A stretch of DNA of 64,000 bases from contig CP085828.1 in the NCBI GenBank assembly GCA_020809705.1, forward strand, positions 2,852,001-2,916,000. The letters are read 5' to 3'. This DNA comes from Calonectria ilicicola (Eukaryota > Ascomycota > Sordariomycetes > Hypocreales > Nectriaceae). Numbering within the stretch: position 1 is the first letter of the stretch; every line of letters starts with the position of its first letter. The position numbers and the translations under genes are program-made. The notes below the pieces were generated by a model. The model saw only the letters and a list, made by a program, of their open reading frames with translations. It was not told the origin of the DNA and made no database searches. Positions 35,751 to 46,568 of the stretch are shown piece by piece.

Positions 35751-36338
35751 TTAATCCTCGCCCAAACTCTCTCTCACGCACTTGCGACATCGCCGCCGGA
35801 AGTCTTTGTGCTTTCCCTCGCGCTCCTCTCGCAGCATCCGCGCCGCCTCGACGTTGGCGGGACTCTCGTCGTTGGGGCTGTGGAAGAGGCTGATGGTGCT
35901 AAGGAGAATCGTCTCGGGCGTCTGAACAGGGCTCCAGCGCTCCGAAGCGGCTTCATAGCCGTATTCGTCCTCCTCAGGCGGGTGCAGGATGGAGATGCAC
36001 AGCTTTCCGTTCTCGTAGATGTTGGGGTGGAACGGTATTGGGTCTTGGAAGGTGAGCGAAGGGGGCATGAGTGGGTAGTTGGGAGGGAAGACGAGGTGAG
36101 CACGAAAGTTGCCTCCTGCAGATGACGAGTCAGTCAGGGCCAGATGCCAGAGGCAGAATAGGGACCTGGGAAACAAACCACCATAGTACTTGCAGTCGTC
36201 ATTGATCATGAGCATCACCTCCCACTCAAAGATGTTGCTATCAACAAGGCCACATGAGATGCCCGGAATGTCCTTGCTCAACTGGATCTCCTTGAGCTGT
36301 CGCTTCAGCAGCGCCGCAGCCGGGGCCGAGCTCGCCAT
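35751..36338 (-). CDS. Ubiquitin-conjugating enzyme E2, UBE2G1/UBC7 class
   Basis: Two exons (36179-36338 and 35751-36115) encode 174 residues, the length of a UBE2G-class E2. The HPN motif is at 83-85 and the active-site cysteine is Cys93 in GKLCISILHPP. The characteristic acidic loop after the active site (EEDEYGYEAASERWSPVQ) places it in the UBE2G1/UBC7/CDC34 group; the ending RRRCRKCVRESLGED is nearest to UBE2G1. Such enzymes build Lys48-type chains, often in ER-associated degradation. The 63-nt intron is a multiple of three and has no in-frame stop, so retention would insert 21 residues in the E2 core. ATG 36338 gives a standard N-terminus; the in-frame ATG at 36389 adds a non-conserved 17 residues. 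Confidence 0.92.
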   Translation of the reverse strand: MASSAPAAALLKRQLKEIQLSKDIPGISCGLVDSNIFEWEVMLMINDDCKYYGGLFPRSLFCLWHLALTDSSSAGGNFRAHLVFPPNYPLMPPSLTFQDPIPFHPNIYENGKLCISILHPPEEDEYGYEAASERWSPVQTPETILLSTISLFHSPNDESPANVEAARMLREEREGKHKDFRRRCRKCVRESLGED

Positions 36339-36915
36339 TGTGCAGTCGAGGGGGTCTGGGAAAAGGCTTGCGCCCGTGGGTGTGAACAAGAGGGGGGAAG
36401 AGAGCCCAAGTGTGTGTGGCCGCTGGCTTTTGTATGGACTTCCGAGGCCATAGAGGTGGGCTGCTGGCTGCAGACTGCTACTCAGTAGTGGGGGAAATCG
36501 GCCAGCGGCGGGGCCAGGTGATTGTCCCCGCCGGCGCCTCGTGGGCGGATCAGTTCCCCGTCATGTACAAGCCGAAAGGAGAGATGAGCGAGCCACCATG
36601 GCACGCAACCAGATGCAACGGTGCAGCCAGAACCAGGATCGGCGGTGGTTCCTCATGTATCGACGCTGCAGACCCCAAAGGCGTGCTTCTCGGCGTGCTG
36701 CTCGGCGAGCCGCTCTGCATCTTCGTCCCTTGTCCCGGCCCCTCTGCGACGGCCACCGACTGGTTGCTGATGCTCTACACCGACTTTGCGCGACGCGTCG
36801 GGCTTATCCCTTTCGCACCGCACTCACATATCTAGCCCGCCATCTGCACACAATCATCCTACATTGCCACGTTTAAGTACGGGGTATCATTCTAGCTGCA
36901 TATCGTGCCGTCTCG
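36339..36915. other. Intergenic
   Basis: GC-rich promoter side of the E2 gene and 3' flank of SNU23. Open frames here lack domains and are not supported. Confidence 0.5.
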
Positions 36916-37629
36916 TTACTTTTTCGATGTCCCAAACCCGGTAAAGCCCATCTGCGCCATCATGTCGTCCTCATCGTGCTCGCCCTCGATGCGCACGTCT
37001 TCGCCGTATTCCGTCTTGACCTTAGCTGCTTCCTCCTGCTTGACTCGCCTTTTCTCAGCCTCATCTCTGCGCTTCTGTCGTCGCTCCTCGGCCTCCTTCT
37101 CCAACTCCTCCCCTCGTAGCTGCAGTCGGTCCTGGAGACTGGTTGCTTTTTCCTTCTCCAAGTCCTCGCGCCGTCGGATGTAAAATTCTATTCGCTCGTG
37201 GACCTCTTCGGCCGTCGCACGCTTCACTTCTGCAGTCTGACCCGTGTTGAGCAAATGCTGGGTTGTGTTGAGATGTTCGACGAATTGCTTGTTGTCCTTG
37301 AATGTCAAGTCACAGGCCTCACAGTAGAAACCAGCACTGCGTCCACGCTTTCCAACGCCAGCCCCTGCAGGAACCAGCTGGGTCTTTCCAACCTGCGCAG
37401 TGAGGTCGATGACATTCCGCCTCGCTGTCGTGTACGTCTCGTCTCCTGTAAGTGGCTTGTGGTATTTTTTGCCGGCGAGTTTGGCCTCGTAGCGCGCCTT
37501 GGCCTCTTCCTTTTCCTTCGCCTCGCGCTCTTTAGCTTTTGCAGCGTACTCGTCGAGGTCCCACGTTTTTCGAAAGTCGGTGTCGCCAGCGGGCGCGCCA
37601 TAGGCACCGCCCTTGTTAGAACCGGACAT
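36916..37629 (-). CDS. SNU23: U4/U6.U5 snRNP zinc-finger protein SNU23 (ZMAT2 orthologue)
   Basis: A single exon encodes 237 residues. The N-terminal FRKTWDLDEYAAKAKERE motif and the matrin-type C2H2 finger FYCEACDLTFKDNKQFVEHLNTTQH identify SNU23/ZMAT2, a component of the spliceosomal tri-snRNP B complex, nuclear. The C-terminal half is a charged coiled coil (EELEKEAEERRQKRRDEAEK) and ends in DDMMAQMGFTGFGTSKK, a conserved ending. The start at 37629 (MSGSNKGGAYG) is preferred over an in-frame upstream ATG, which would add residues unlike the family. Confidence 0.95.
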   Translation of the reverse strand: MSGSNKGGAYGAPAGDTDFRKTWDLDEYAAKAKEREAKEKEEAKARYEAKLAGKKYHKPLTGDETYTTARRNVIDLTAQVGKTQLVPAGAGVGKRGRSAGFYCEACDLTFKDNKQFVEHLNTTQHLLNTGQTAEVKRATAEEVHERIEFYIRRREDLEKEKATSLQDRLQLRGEELEKEAEERRQKRRDEAEKRRVKQEEAAKVKTEYGEDVRIEGEHDEDDMMAQMGFTGFGTSKK

Positions 37630-37856
37630 GTTTGAATGAATGAACAAGCAAAAAAAGATGCAAGGTTGAAGCTGGCCTGAACACAGGCAGAAAAGCTGGG
37701 ACGTGCCATAGCGCCCAAGATTATCGGCAGGGGTGCTCCATATGACGTTGCAGAAGTGGAACGCTAAAGCTAAAAGTACCCCGCCGCGGGGCATTATTGA
37801 CTGACGACTCGAGAATTTTCAACTCGCAGTCACAGAAATTTGCGACAATCACCAAA

Positions 37857-38816
37857 ATGTTGTATTTGGTAGGACTTGGTCTCTCCGACGAGACGGACAT
37901 TACCGTAAAGGGCCTGGAGGTTGTCAAAAAGGCTTCCAGGGTTTACCTGGAGGCCTACACCAGCATCCTGCTCGTAGACCAGTCGGTTTTGGTACGCACA
38001 TTTGTAGCACACTCATGACAAGCTCTGACTCTTAGCAGGAGTCCTACTATGGACGCACCATTACAGTTGCCGACCGTGAGATGGTCGAGTCCAACAGCGA
38101 CGAGATTCTCCACAATGCGCAAAATGAGGATGTAGCATTTCTTGTCGTCGGAGACCCTTTCGGGTAGGTCGACCAAGGTTGGGCTTCAATGGAAATTTCT
38201 AACTGGGGCCAGTGCGACCACTCATACCGACCTCGTCTTGCGTGCTAGAGAACTCGAAATTCCCGTACGAACAGTTCCTAATGCCTCCATCATGTCTGGT
38301 ATCGGCGCATGTGGCCTCCAGCTTTACAACTTTGGGCAGACTGTGTCAATGGTCTTCTTCACTGATTCATGGAAGCCTGCTTCATTCTACGATCGCATAA
38401 AGGAGAACCGTAACATCGGCCTGCACACACTCGTACTAGTCGATATCAAGGTCAAGGAGCAAAGTCTAGAGAACATGGCCCGGGGAAGACTGATTTACGA
38501 GCCGCCTCGCTATATGACCGTGGGTCAATGCGCTTCCCAGATGTTAGAGATCGAGGAGGAGCGAAAGGAAGGCGTATACACCAAGGATAGTCTTGCGATT
38601 GGTGCCGCAAGGGTAGGAGGTAAGACAGAAAAGTTTGTTGCCGGTACTTTGGAAGAACTTTGCTCGACCGACGAGGAGCTAGGTCCTCCTCTGCACAGTC
38701 TGGTGCTGCTTGGCAGGAGAACCCACGAGCTGGAGCATGACTATGTGCGACAATTTGCTGTCGACAAGGAGAAATGGGATAGAATCTGGAAAGAGGAATA
38801 TGGAAAGCAGCTGTAG
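37857..38816 (+). CDS. DPH5: Diphthine methyl ester synthase
   Basis: Three exons (37857-37991, 38039-38163, 38213-38816) encode 287 residues. DPH5 is a SAM-dependent tetrapyrrole-methylase-fold enzyme that methylates the EF2 histidine-derived intermediate in diphthamide synthesis. Landmarks are [42 protein letters not shown] (created by the second splice), [20 protein letters not shown] and [13 protein letters not shown]. The introns are short (47 and 49 nt). The first intron ends with the tandem acceptor TTAGCAG; the second AG was used, while the first would insert one Gln. It is divergent from SNU23, with about 230 bp between start codons. Confidence 0.95.
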
Positions 38817-38893
38817 GTCCAATTGGATAAAATAGGCATACAAATGCAATCATAAAAGGCCTATCGTACAAACATGTTTGGCCCCGCGCATAT

Positions 38894-39556
38894 CTAGACA
38901 TGAGAGTTGCGCTGCACCTCGACCTCATTCTCTGTAATTTCTCTGAGGCTATTGACCTCTGCTGGTTTACCCTTCACAGCGCTCGTAGCAATTTCAGCCG
39001 CTCGACTAAAAATGTTCTTGGCCGCCAACGAATACGTTATAGAGACCACTTTGACTACTATGATGCCCAGGCGGGGGTCCTTCTCCGAGCCGTCATGAAG
39101 TCCGTCGCCCAAATCGCCAAGCCAAGCTTTGAGTGTAGGGCTGTAATGCTTTGACACAAGATCCCGGTCTGTTTTGATGGTGGCTGATCCTGCAACGGAT
39201 GCCCACTCTCCGGAGGGATTGACGAATGAGACATTGACATGCGGATCGGCGGCGAGATCGTCAGTCTTGCCGGATTCAGTGTTGGTATGGAAGAGTAGCG
39301 AAGTACCTCCATGTTCCTATCACAATTAGCAGCGAATAAAAAATAGAACATTGAATCTCACCGTAGCAGTCAATGCCATGCATCTAGATACAAGATTGCC
39401 AGAGCTCGAGCCTCGAGTGGTCATCATACCAAACTTGCACTTATTGGCAAAGTCAACAAAATCTTCAAACTTGGTCTTGGTGTCGACTTCATCAAAGTTG
39501 GCCTTTTTGTAGGGATCGGCGGGAGCATCGCCGGTGGAAGTATTAGAGAACGACAT
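38894..39556 (-). CDS. BLI-3-like FMN-binding split-barrel protein
   Basis: Two exons (39362-39556 and 38894-39316) encode 205 residues. The sequence matches the general-stress/pyridoxamine-phosphate-oxidase-like split barrel found in Neurospora BLI-3 (blue-light-induced): KFEDFVDFANKCKFGMMTT, LLFHTNTESGKTDDLAADPHVNVSF, then EWASVAGSATI and DPRLGIIVVKVVSITY. Flavin binding and light or stress induction are known for relatives, not shown here. The 45-nt intron joins ACG with GAA in phase 0, restoring TEHGGTSLLFH. It is convergent with DPH5 with only 77 bp between the coding regions. Confidence 0.9.
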
Positions 39557-41522
39557 GTTGGGAGTAGATGTTGTTTGCAAAATTGTAAATCTTTTGGTTG
39601 CAGTTTCAAGTCATAGGTGTCGTGGCTTTTTATAATTCTTTATTTGGGGGCAAACCTCCTGACGGGTGTCTAATATGATGTGTTGAGTGGGCTTCAAGTC
39701 GTCACTCATTTCATCATAGACGCGCATGTTGATGGCAAGTTGCATCATGACGTCAAGAATGCGTCCCACGACCATCATGGAGCAGCGATTGTTTTTATGG
39801 AGAATAAAGTCAATTGGATATTCAGTCATGCGTCATTCAATTGTGAATATTAATTGATTGACTGATTAGGAAAGACAGAGCATGTGTGGCCAGCATACAG
39901 CTAGCCGAAAGAGACACACGTTTGGATGAAATCGCTATACAATCATCTAGCTTTCCATTGTTTGAGCTCAAACATGCGGTCTGCAGTCTGAATGAGCAGA
40001 GCTATTTTAGGTGCCTGGTCGTCTGTGTACAATACAATCGTCTACTTTTCTGCTATTCCCTTTGGCAGCCTATCAAATAAATATTGTATAGATAAAATAA
40101 TTTGGATAATATTTTTAATACTGATTTATTTACTTTTTGGCTACCAAGCTAACGTCCCGATCAATCAAGTTCTCTTAGATCCAAAGTAAACAACTCACAG
40201 GGGGAGAGTCTTTCAAATAGTGCATTGTACCGCGTGCTCACCCGCTGCATTACCGCATCAGCACACCAAGGGTAGAGGGGGCGAGTAGCTAGCATAGTAT
40301 ATGACCTATTGGTCCCTCCTCTGTGGATTCCAGACAACATAAGGTTAAGTAAACCTATGGTTAAAATGAACCCGATCCGGATTGTATATAATAATTATCA
40401 CAATATTTAAACCGCCCGGTTTCCGAAAATGTCACCAACGTTGGCGCGCACATTCAATCTCGGGCTAATTCCTCAGACTGGGCAATCAATAAGTCTTTTT
40501 GTAGTTTGTCTGAGTTTAGATTTGCGGTCGCAATATGACAAAGTGACACTACACTGGCTAGACAGGCATAAAGATGCAATGCATCAATCGGGCTTCTGGG
40601 GCTCCGCCCTGCAAGGCAATGGTGGTTGACGCTTGCGTCAATCAAACCACAATGCGACGAACATTTGCCCTAGTTTAAGGCGCAGTGATCGGCCCTGCCA
40701 CAAGGTACGTATCTTTTTATGGAATCTTGATCGGCGTTCGGGAAAGTCTACACGGTGAAAGTTTGTGTGCCTTCCGCTGGAGCAAACAGCCTCCGATGCC
40801 CGCTCGTCTTCCTGCCCCGCGTGCTCCAAACTTACCTCAAGCGAGGCAGGTGCTGCTGCCCATATTTGGCGTCCAAGCTTCTCGCTGAGCTCATCACGTC
40901 ACACAAGCCAGAAGCCGGCTAAGACGGCTCCACCAATTCCCGAACAACATCTTTTCTTGACTCTCCAACTCTGGGACCTGGTCGTAGAGGATCACTGAGA
41001 GCGGATCCCATCGCTAGCCTGGTGCTGTTCAACTTTTACATCTCCCTCGTTTACAACCACCAAACGGGAGCGTCAAACCCGTTGGTGTTTCTCACAACCA
41101 CCGCACCGCTGAGCGCTTTAGACCCCTCATCACAGCATTTGTTCACGACGGTTTTTATTACTCTGATTCACCGTCGGCTGCACAGCGTGTTGCCTCTTTA
41201 TTCCGCTGGCCAAGGGTTTTCACTTGAACCTAGTCCTTTCCCCTCCTTTTCATATCCCCCAACTCCGTCTCCATTCTGGGCTGTCACGCCGCATCCAGCA
41301 GTTGTCAAGGCACTCAGCTCCACCCCCACCAGCTGGCAGCCAGCTTCTGAGTTTCTTATCTCCTGCCTGAGGTTGAAAGCCACACAACCATTGCTCCCCA
41401 ACATCTCTGATCATCATCCCCTCACCTAACGACCACTCTTGTCTGAAACTTGTCATACCCGGCTCCGCTTCTGCAGGGCTTCCCCGTCCTACGCCACTTG
41501 TCTCACTTATTTCTATCTAAAG
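39557..41522. other. Intergenic, 2.0 kb
   Basis: AT-rich between about 40070 and 40430, then a C/T-rich leader before the gene at 41523. No gene seen. Confidence 0.5.
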
Positions 41523-42995
41523 ATGGCGGCCAACGGCACAGTAAGTATGCTCTTCTTAATGTCGCAGCTGCCGCAACTGACTTCCATATGACAGACTGTC
41601 TTTCCGTGGGAATGCCGGGACAAGGAGGACCAGGCAAAGGTTGCATACAACAGCCCTCTCCGCCGCGCTAACCAGTCTTTGGCTGAAGAAAACATGAGAC
41701 TCAAGAGAATTCTGCGCGACAACGGAATTTCTTGGTCCCCGGTTGCGCTGAACCACATGAAGCAACTAGACCCCACGGCACGTAAGACTCGGTCGTCTCT
41801 TACTGCCCAGGACTTAGGTCACCCATACCTCCCCATGGAAGTTCTCTTGCGAATTCTTAAATTCGCCATGAAGAGCCCACATCCTATCATTGACCCTCTT
41901 TTCCCATTAACAGTCGAGAATCTGACCGACAAAGAAAAGTCAAGAGGCAATCAAATTGCCATTCACTTTCTGGTCACTTGCCGGGCACTCCATATTGAAG
42001 GAACTCGCTATCTCTGGGAGTTGAATGAATTTACATTCACCACTCCTCAGGCTGTGCGCAACTTTGCTGAATTGCCTTCCAACTTTCGCCAGAAGATCAA
42101 CCATGTCAACTTTCGCATCATCGCGCGGTATTATGATGATGCCCGCAACCGCAGACATAAGCTTGACCGGTGCTATCACTCTGATCTCAAGAAGGATCAT
42201 CTCCTCAAGGTCCATCTTCGACCAACTGAGACCCCACTTGTTCGTGGCGGCTTTCGATGCTATACCTGGAATCAGATTGTTGACTTTTTGGAGGGCCTCC
42301 GCGCTCCATTTGACCCGGCCTTTAAGTCCAGAAAGCAGCCCAGGCCCCGACTGTTGCCCTCTCTTGCATCTCTGCGCCTTGACCTGGTCAACTTTTCCGA
42401 CACCCTGCTTCCATTTTCAGGGTCGGAGTTGCACGACATCACCTCGCATGAGCTTGGGTGCACTCTTAATGAACTTCAAGTCACAGGGATGCCGTTTGAT
42501 GATACGGGCATGAAGGCATCTGCTGAGCTTAGTGGGATGCTGAAAGACGAAGGATTGTACCTTGATGGACCTGCTTCTTACATCGCTCAAAGTCGACACT
42601 TGCAATGCCTATCCGGGAAAAGGTGGTGCGCTAGAGTCATCCGTGCTTGGAATGGCAAGGATAAAGACAAGGAGGATGAAGATTCTGACGATTCCGACGA
42701 GCCGCACAGTCACTCGACCCATAACCACGCGAGGCTAGGGGCCCTTCCCCCGGCTCCCAAAGAAGAAGGACATCCTACCTCGACCCGGGATGAAGAAACA
42801 ATCATCTGGAAACGGGTTCCCGTCTCTCGCGACAATTCGGATCGTGAATGGATCCAGTTCTCTCGACTTAGTGGTTACGAGATGAATGACGCGGAATGGG
42901 ATAGCGAAGATGAAGGTGTCTGCCCCTGCTGTGGAGAATCTCACCCAGGCTCATCCTTTTTGGAATTCTTGTTGGACGAGGAATTTGCTGACTGA
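41523..42995 (+). CDS. Conserved fungal protein of unknown function
   Basis: Two exons (41523-41540 and 41595-42995) encode 472 residues. The first exon has only 18 nt (MAANGT), and the 54-nt intron has a GTAAGT donor. I recognise no catalytic domain. Features seen are a short zipper-like helix near the N-terminus (RANQSLAEENMRLKRILRDN), an F-box-like segment (LPMEVLLRILKFAM, and later ALHIEGTRYLWELNEF), an acidic Asp/Glu/Ser patch, and a C-terminal CPCC motif before SSFLEFLLDEEFAD. The F-box-like stretch suggests a ubiquitin-ligase adaptor, but this is weak. Start and splice are supported by the absence of stops and by a C/T-rich leader upstream. Confidence 0.8.
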
Positions 42996-43893
42996 GGATC
43001 AGTGCAGTCTGCGGATATCTGATATAACGAGGGAATGATGATGAAAGAAAGGTTTATGGGGCGTGTTTTTTTGGACGTGTATGCTTAGATACCCTTGCAA
43101 GCTAAAAATTGTGGATTTGTACGGAAAGGAAGGATGGACTGGCGATTTTAGGCGCTCAATAAAAGTCTTGAAAAATTGCGAGCTTCAACAAGAGGGTTCG
43201 GAGGTGGTCCACATTTGAGGTTCGTTCTAAGTCGGCAGGGCTAGGGGTTGTGGAAGGGCACCCTTGAAGAATGCCGAGCATGCACATGTATGGCTCTAAA
43301 GTGTAGGTCGTTGGCGTGACAACGCCAGACCCAGGGGAATAATACTTTTTGAAACATTGAGATGGAAAGATGAGTTAGTGGTATTGAACAGAATCGCATA
43401 TTCTCAAGTCGCTAGAAACCGTGTTCATTTTCGTGGTGATGGCGCTGATGCTTGGTTGAGTGCTGGGACAAGCCGTCACCTGACATCGCGATTTGCATTG
43501 ACACCTGCTGCTTCCAAGCGCGAGACCCAGAGGGGATCCCAACTTCGACCCAACCAGCACATTTGGCTGCTCTCCTCCTCAACCCCCACCCTCTCACTCC
43601 GCACTCAAAGGTCGACACGAGAAATCGCAGCCAGAAAGTCGCAGCTTTTGCGTCTTCCCATGGTTGCCGCCACCGCGCGCATGCCATTCGGATCCTTTCG
43701 CGACGCGCGCTTTTAGAAGGCGTCCCTACAAGCAGATCTTCGTCAATCGGCGCGCCTTTTCATGCAACTATCCTGATGCGCCCATCTGCCAGTGGCATTT
43801 ATATCGCACCAGACCAAATATCACTCTTAAAGACGATCTCAACTATTTTCTACCCCTCCGAACCCGACATTTCCATCCTAGACAGTCACTATC
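42996..43893. other. Intergenic
   Basis: 3' flank of the preceding gene and promoter/leader of the ECM11-domain gene. Overlapping frames at 43357-43910 are not supported. Confidence 0.5.
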
Positions 43894-45348
43894 ATGCCGC
43901 CCAGCCTTAAAGACAGAGGTGGCCGACTGTCGGCGTTTGCGCGAACCAGCTCCGAGGGCAATAGGGGTCAGAATACAAACGGGGTGCAGTTTAATATTCC
44001 GGGCGACCGCGTGGAGCAATCTCAACCCGCCGCCCCGGCTCCAACGCGACAGACATTCATCGACGAAAGGGTTCCAGTACCAAGACGAAATACAGCAACG
44101 CCCCGCTTGACCAATGGCTACAATCCACCTCCGGTTCGATCACCACATCGACCCTCTGGGCCTTCACCGAACGGGAGATCTCGAAAACCCGCAGCAGGTC
44201 CGCATGGCGACATCTTTTCGGGGTCTCAGCTCGGCGAGAGCTTCATGGAGTCGGGTCTGACAACGCCTCAAAACGAGCCAGCCGAACAAATCGAGCTTGG
44301 CCCAGAATTGACTCGGGACCTCATGACTACAATACCGCCACATCAAATCCAACCACATCAAATCCAACCACACCAAATTCCGCCACACCAAATTCCAACT
44401 CGAAACCGTGCTCCTCAGCAACCTTTCCATCACCCTGCATTTGTTATGGAGAATAATGGGGCTTTGGCAGTGGTTGATAGACCTCCCCGGCATGACCCAG
44501 CTCAGATGGGAGACGGCTTTCGGGATGGTCTTATAAACGGTCATAAGAGAACAAATTCCTACTTCGAAAGTAACCAACTGCGACCAGGTTCGCCTCTCAG
44601 GCACGAAGCCAAGCTCCCCGTACGTGAGATTAAAATTAGGAGGTCTCATTCTGGGAAATCAGAAGCATTCGGCGGTGATGTGTATCCAAGGAGTTCAACA
44701 CCTCCGGCTCAGCAATCTCGCTGGAGCATGCAAGCAAAGGATGATTCACAGCGACCAATGTCCGTGCATGAAAATGATGGTGATTCTATTGCTGAATCGG
44801 AGCATTTGACTCCAAAGGCCAAGCGGACGAGACCGCCATCCCAAAGGGCAACGTTTGACGTTTCAATGCCAGTTATCCCAGTGAGCAGGCATTCTACGGA
44901 CAAGAAAAGGCGCCGCCCAGACCCTGAGTACGACGACATGGCTCTTACTTCAATGACGTTTACAGAGTTGCAGAAGCAACCATTTGATTTCGATCCCTCC
45001 AAGGAAGAGGAAAGGCCTGTCAGCACCAATTCCGATAATGTCATTTCTAGGCTAAATCAGTTTCGCCATCTTGGCGAAAAGGAACAGCATACGCTCTTTG
45101 CCAACATGTCCATTGAGGATTGGGAGGCTTCAGGAGAGTGGTTCGTCAATGAATTTTCGGGTCTTGTAAAAGCTCTCACGGAATCGAGGCGGAACAGACG
45201 CCGAATGATTCAGAGGTTTGAACACGAAGCTGCCAGCCGTGAGGAGGCAGTGCGCATCACGACCGACACAATCGACCGGAAGCTGTCTAAGATGAAGCAG
45301 GACGGTCAGCGCGTAGTGGAGGACAGAAGTGGCCTGCGACCAGCGTAG
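43894..45348 (+). CDS. ECM11-domain protein (putative synaptonemal complex/meiotic factor)
   Basis: A single exon encodes 484 residues. The first 340 are disordered, rich in Pro, Ser, Arg and Gln, with a four-unit PHQI(Q/P)P repeat at 44338-44397. The C-terminal 140 residues match the ECM11 domain: LTSMTFTELQKQPFDFDP, then MSIEDWEASGEWFVNEFSGL, then an Arg-rich helix (ESRRNRRRMIQRFEHEA). In budding yeast Ecm11 is a SUMO-modified component of the synaptonemal complex central element. A meiotic role here is inferred from the domain alone. The start is the first ATG after a C/T-rich leader and leads straight into the Arg/Ser-rich region. Confidence 0.82.
   Translation: MPPSLKDRGGRLSAFARTSSEGNRGQNTNGVQFNIPGDRVEQSQPAAPAPTRQTFIDERVPVPRRNTATPRLTNGYNPPPVRSPHRPSGPSPNGRSRKPAAGPHGDIFSGSQLGESFMESGLTTPQNEPAEQIELGPELTRDLMTTIPPHQIQPHQIQPHQIPPHQIPTRNRAPQQPFHHPAFVMENNGALAVVDRPPRHDPAQMGDGFRDGLINGHKRTNSYFESNQLRPGSPLRHEAKLPVREIKIRRSHSGKSEAFGGDVYPRSSTPPAQQSRWSMQAKDDSQRPMSVHENDGDSIAESEHLTPKAKRTRPPSQRATFDVSMPVIPVSRHSTDKKRRRPDPEYDDMALTSMTFTELQKQPFDFDPSKEEERPVSTNSDNVISRLNQFRHLGEKEQHTLFANMSIEDWEASGEWFVNEFSGLVKALTESRRNRRRMIQRFEHEAASREEAVRITTDTIDRKLSKMKQDGQRVVEDRSGLRPA
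44338..44397 (+). repeat. 15-bp in-frame tandem repeat
   Basis: Four 15-nt units: two identical copies of CCACATCAAATCCAA, then two variants beginning CCACACCAAATTCC. Together they encode repeated PHQI(Q/P) in the disordered region of the ECM11-domain protein. Confidence 0.9.
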
Positions 45349-45580
45349 TGTCCCCGTGGTATGATGTCATGACTGCATTTGCTGGAGTTTGATTTCTGCA
45401 TGTAATTTTTTCCCCTCCTGATTTTGAGCTTTTGAAGGCGTTTTGAGGGTGATACCAGACTCATCTACAATTAGCTCGGATGAACCGCTACGATGATTCA
45501 CACAAACAATGTACTGAAAATAGACCTTTTTTTAAGATGCTGAATGTGGTATCTTCATTAGTGGTATCCAAATGTGCGCG

Positions 45581-46568
45581 TTAGATTCGTAGAACACGTT
45601 TCACTTTCCTGTCCCGTCCGACGACCATTCTCAACTGATGACCTGGGCGGTTGGGAATGACCCCTTTCCTCAGGCCCTCAGTGTAGAGCTCGTAGGCAGG
45701 ATAGTAACCATCGACAAACCTGACGACTTGCTCCGAGGTCATGCCAGCATCTGGATCACCGCGCTCCTCACGCAGATGGTCCTCCTGCTCTAGACGCCAG
45801 CCATAGACGTAGCCAACGTCCTCGGCGTCGACCTGGATAAAGGCGTTGAAGAGATTGGTCAAGCCGTCGTACTCGGCCAGCTTATCGTTGATGTAGAGAA
45901 GATGCTCGAGCTTGTGCTTTTTCAGCGTGCGGTTGGGCCTCTCCAGCTTAGCCTCAACGCCTTCGGGAGTCAAGGGCCGGAAGCCAACGCACCAGCCTTC
46001 CAGGATGATGGCTTGGATCTGGGGCTGGCCGGGCTGGTTGACGGGAGTCCACTCGGACTCGGGGAGACGCTCGCCGTTGCCGCCGGCGATGCCCTTGTCA
46101 TACTTGGGCAGCCTGGCAGGCTCGCCTTTTAGCAAGGCAGAGAAAAAGGCGTTTGCGAGTGGCAAATCATGGGTTCCTGGGTTGGTTGCAAAAGCGCGGT
46201 CAGAAACAGAAGACAGAAGAAGAAGATTGATCTGGGCGTCGGCGTGTTACGGCTCCCACAAAGATGGTTTGCGTACCGGGTTCCCCACGATGTTGGACGA
46301 GGGCGTTATCGGGGTGGGCCTCGGCCAAGGCGACCTGATCTTTGCGGGTCAAGTAGAACTCGTCGATACTGCAGACCAAGGTCGGGACATTCTGCTGCTC
46401 GAGGGCGACGCTCAAGGAGCGGACGAGGGTAGTCTTGCCGGCGCCCTGGACGCCATTGAGGCCAATGACGAAGGGGCGGTCGGGGAACTCTGCGCGGTGA
46501 GCCTTGAACTGGGAGAGGATGAAGGGGATGCAGATGGGGATTTTGTCATCGACAAACTGAGGGGGCAT
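45581..46568 (-). CDS. TDA10: TDA10-like P-loop kinase (glycerate kinase-like)
   Basis: Two exons (46277-46568 and 45581-46176) encode 295 residues, the length of yeast Tda10. It has the P-loop GLNGVQGAGKTTLV, a Walker B-like VCSIDEFYLTRKDQ, and after the splice GTHDLPLANAFF, LPKYDKGIAGGNGERLP and ILEGWCVGF. These are landmarks of the uridine kinase/phosphoribulokinase-type family that includes plant D-glycerate 3-kinase. The substrate of the fungal enzyme is not settled. The 100-nt intron splits a Gly codon (GTACGC donor). It is divergent from FOX2. Confidence 0.92.
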
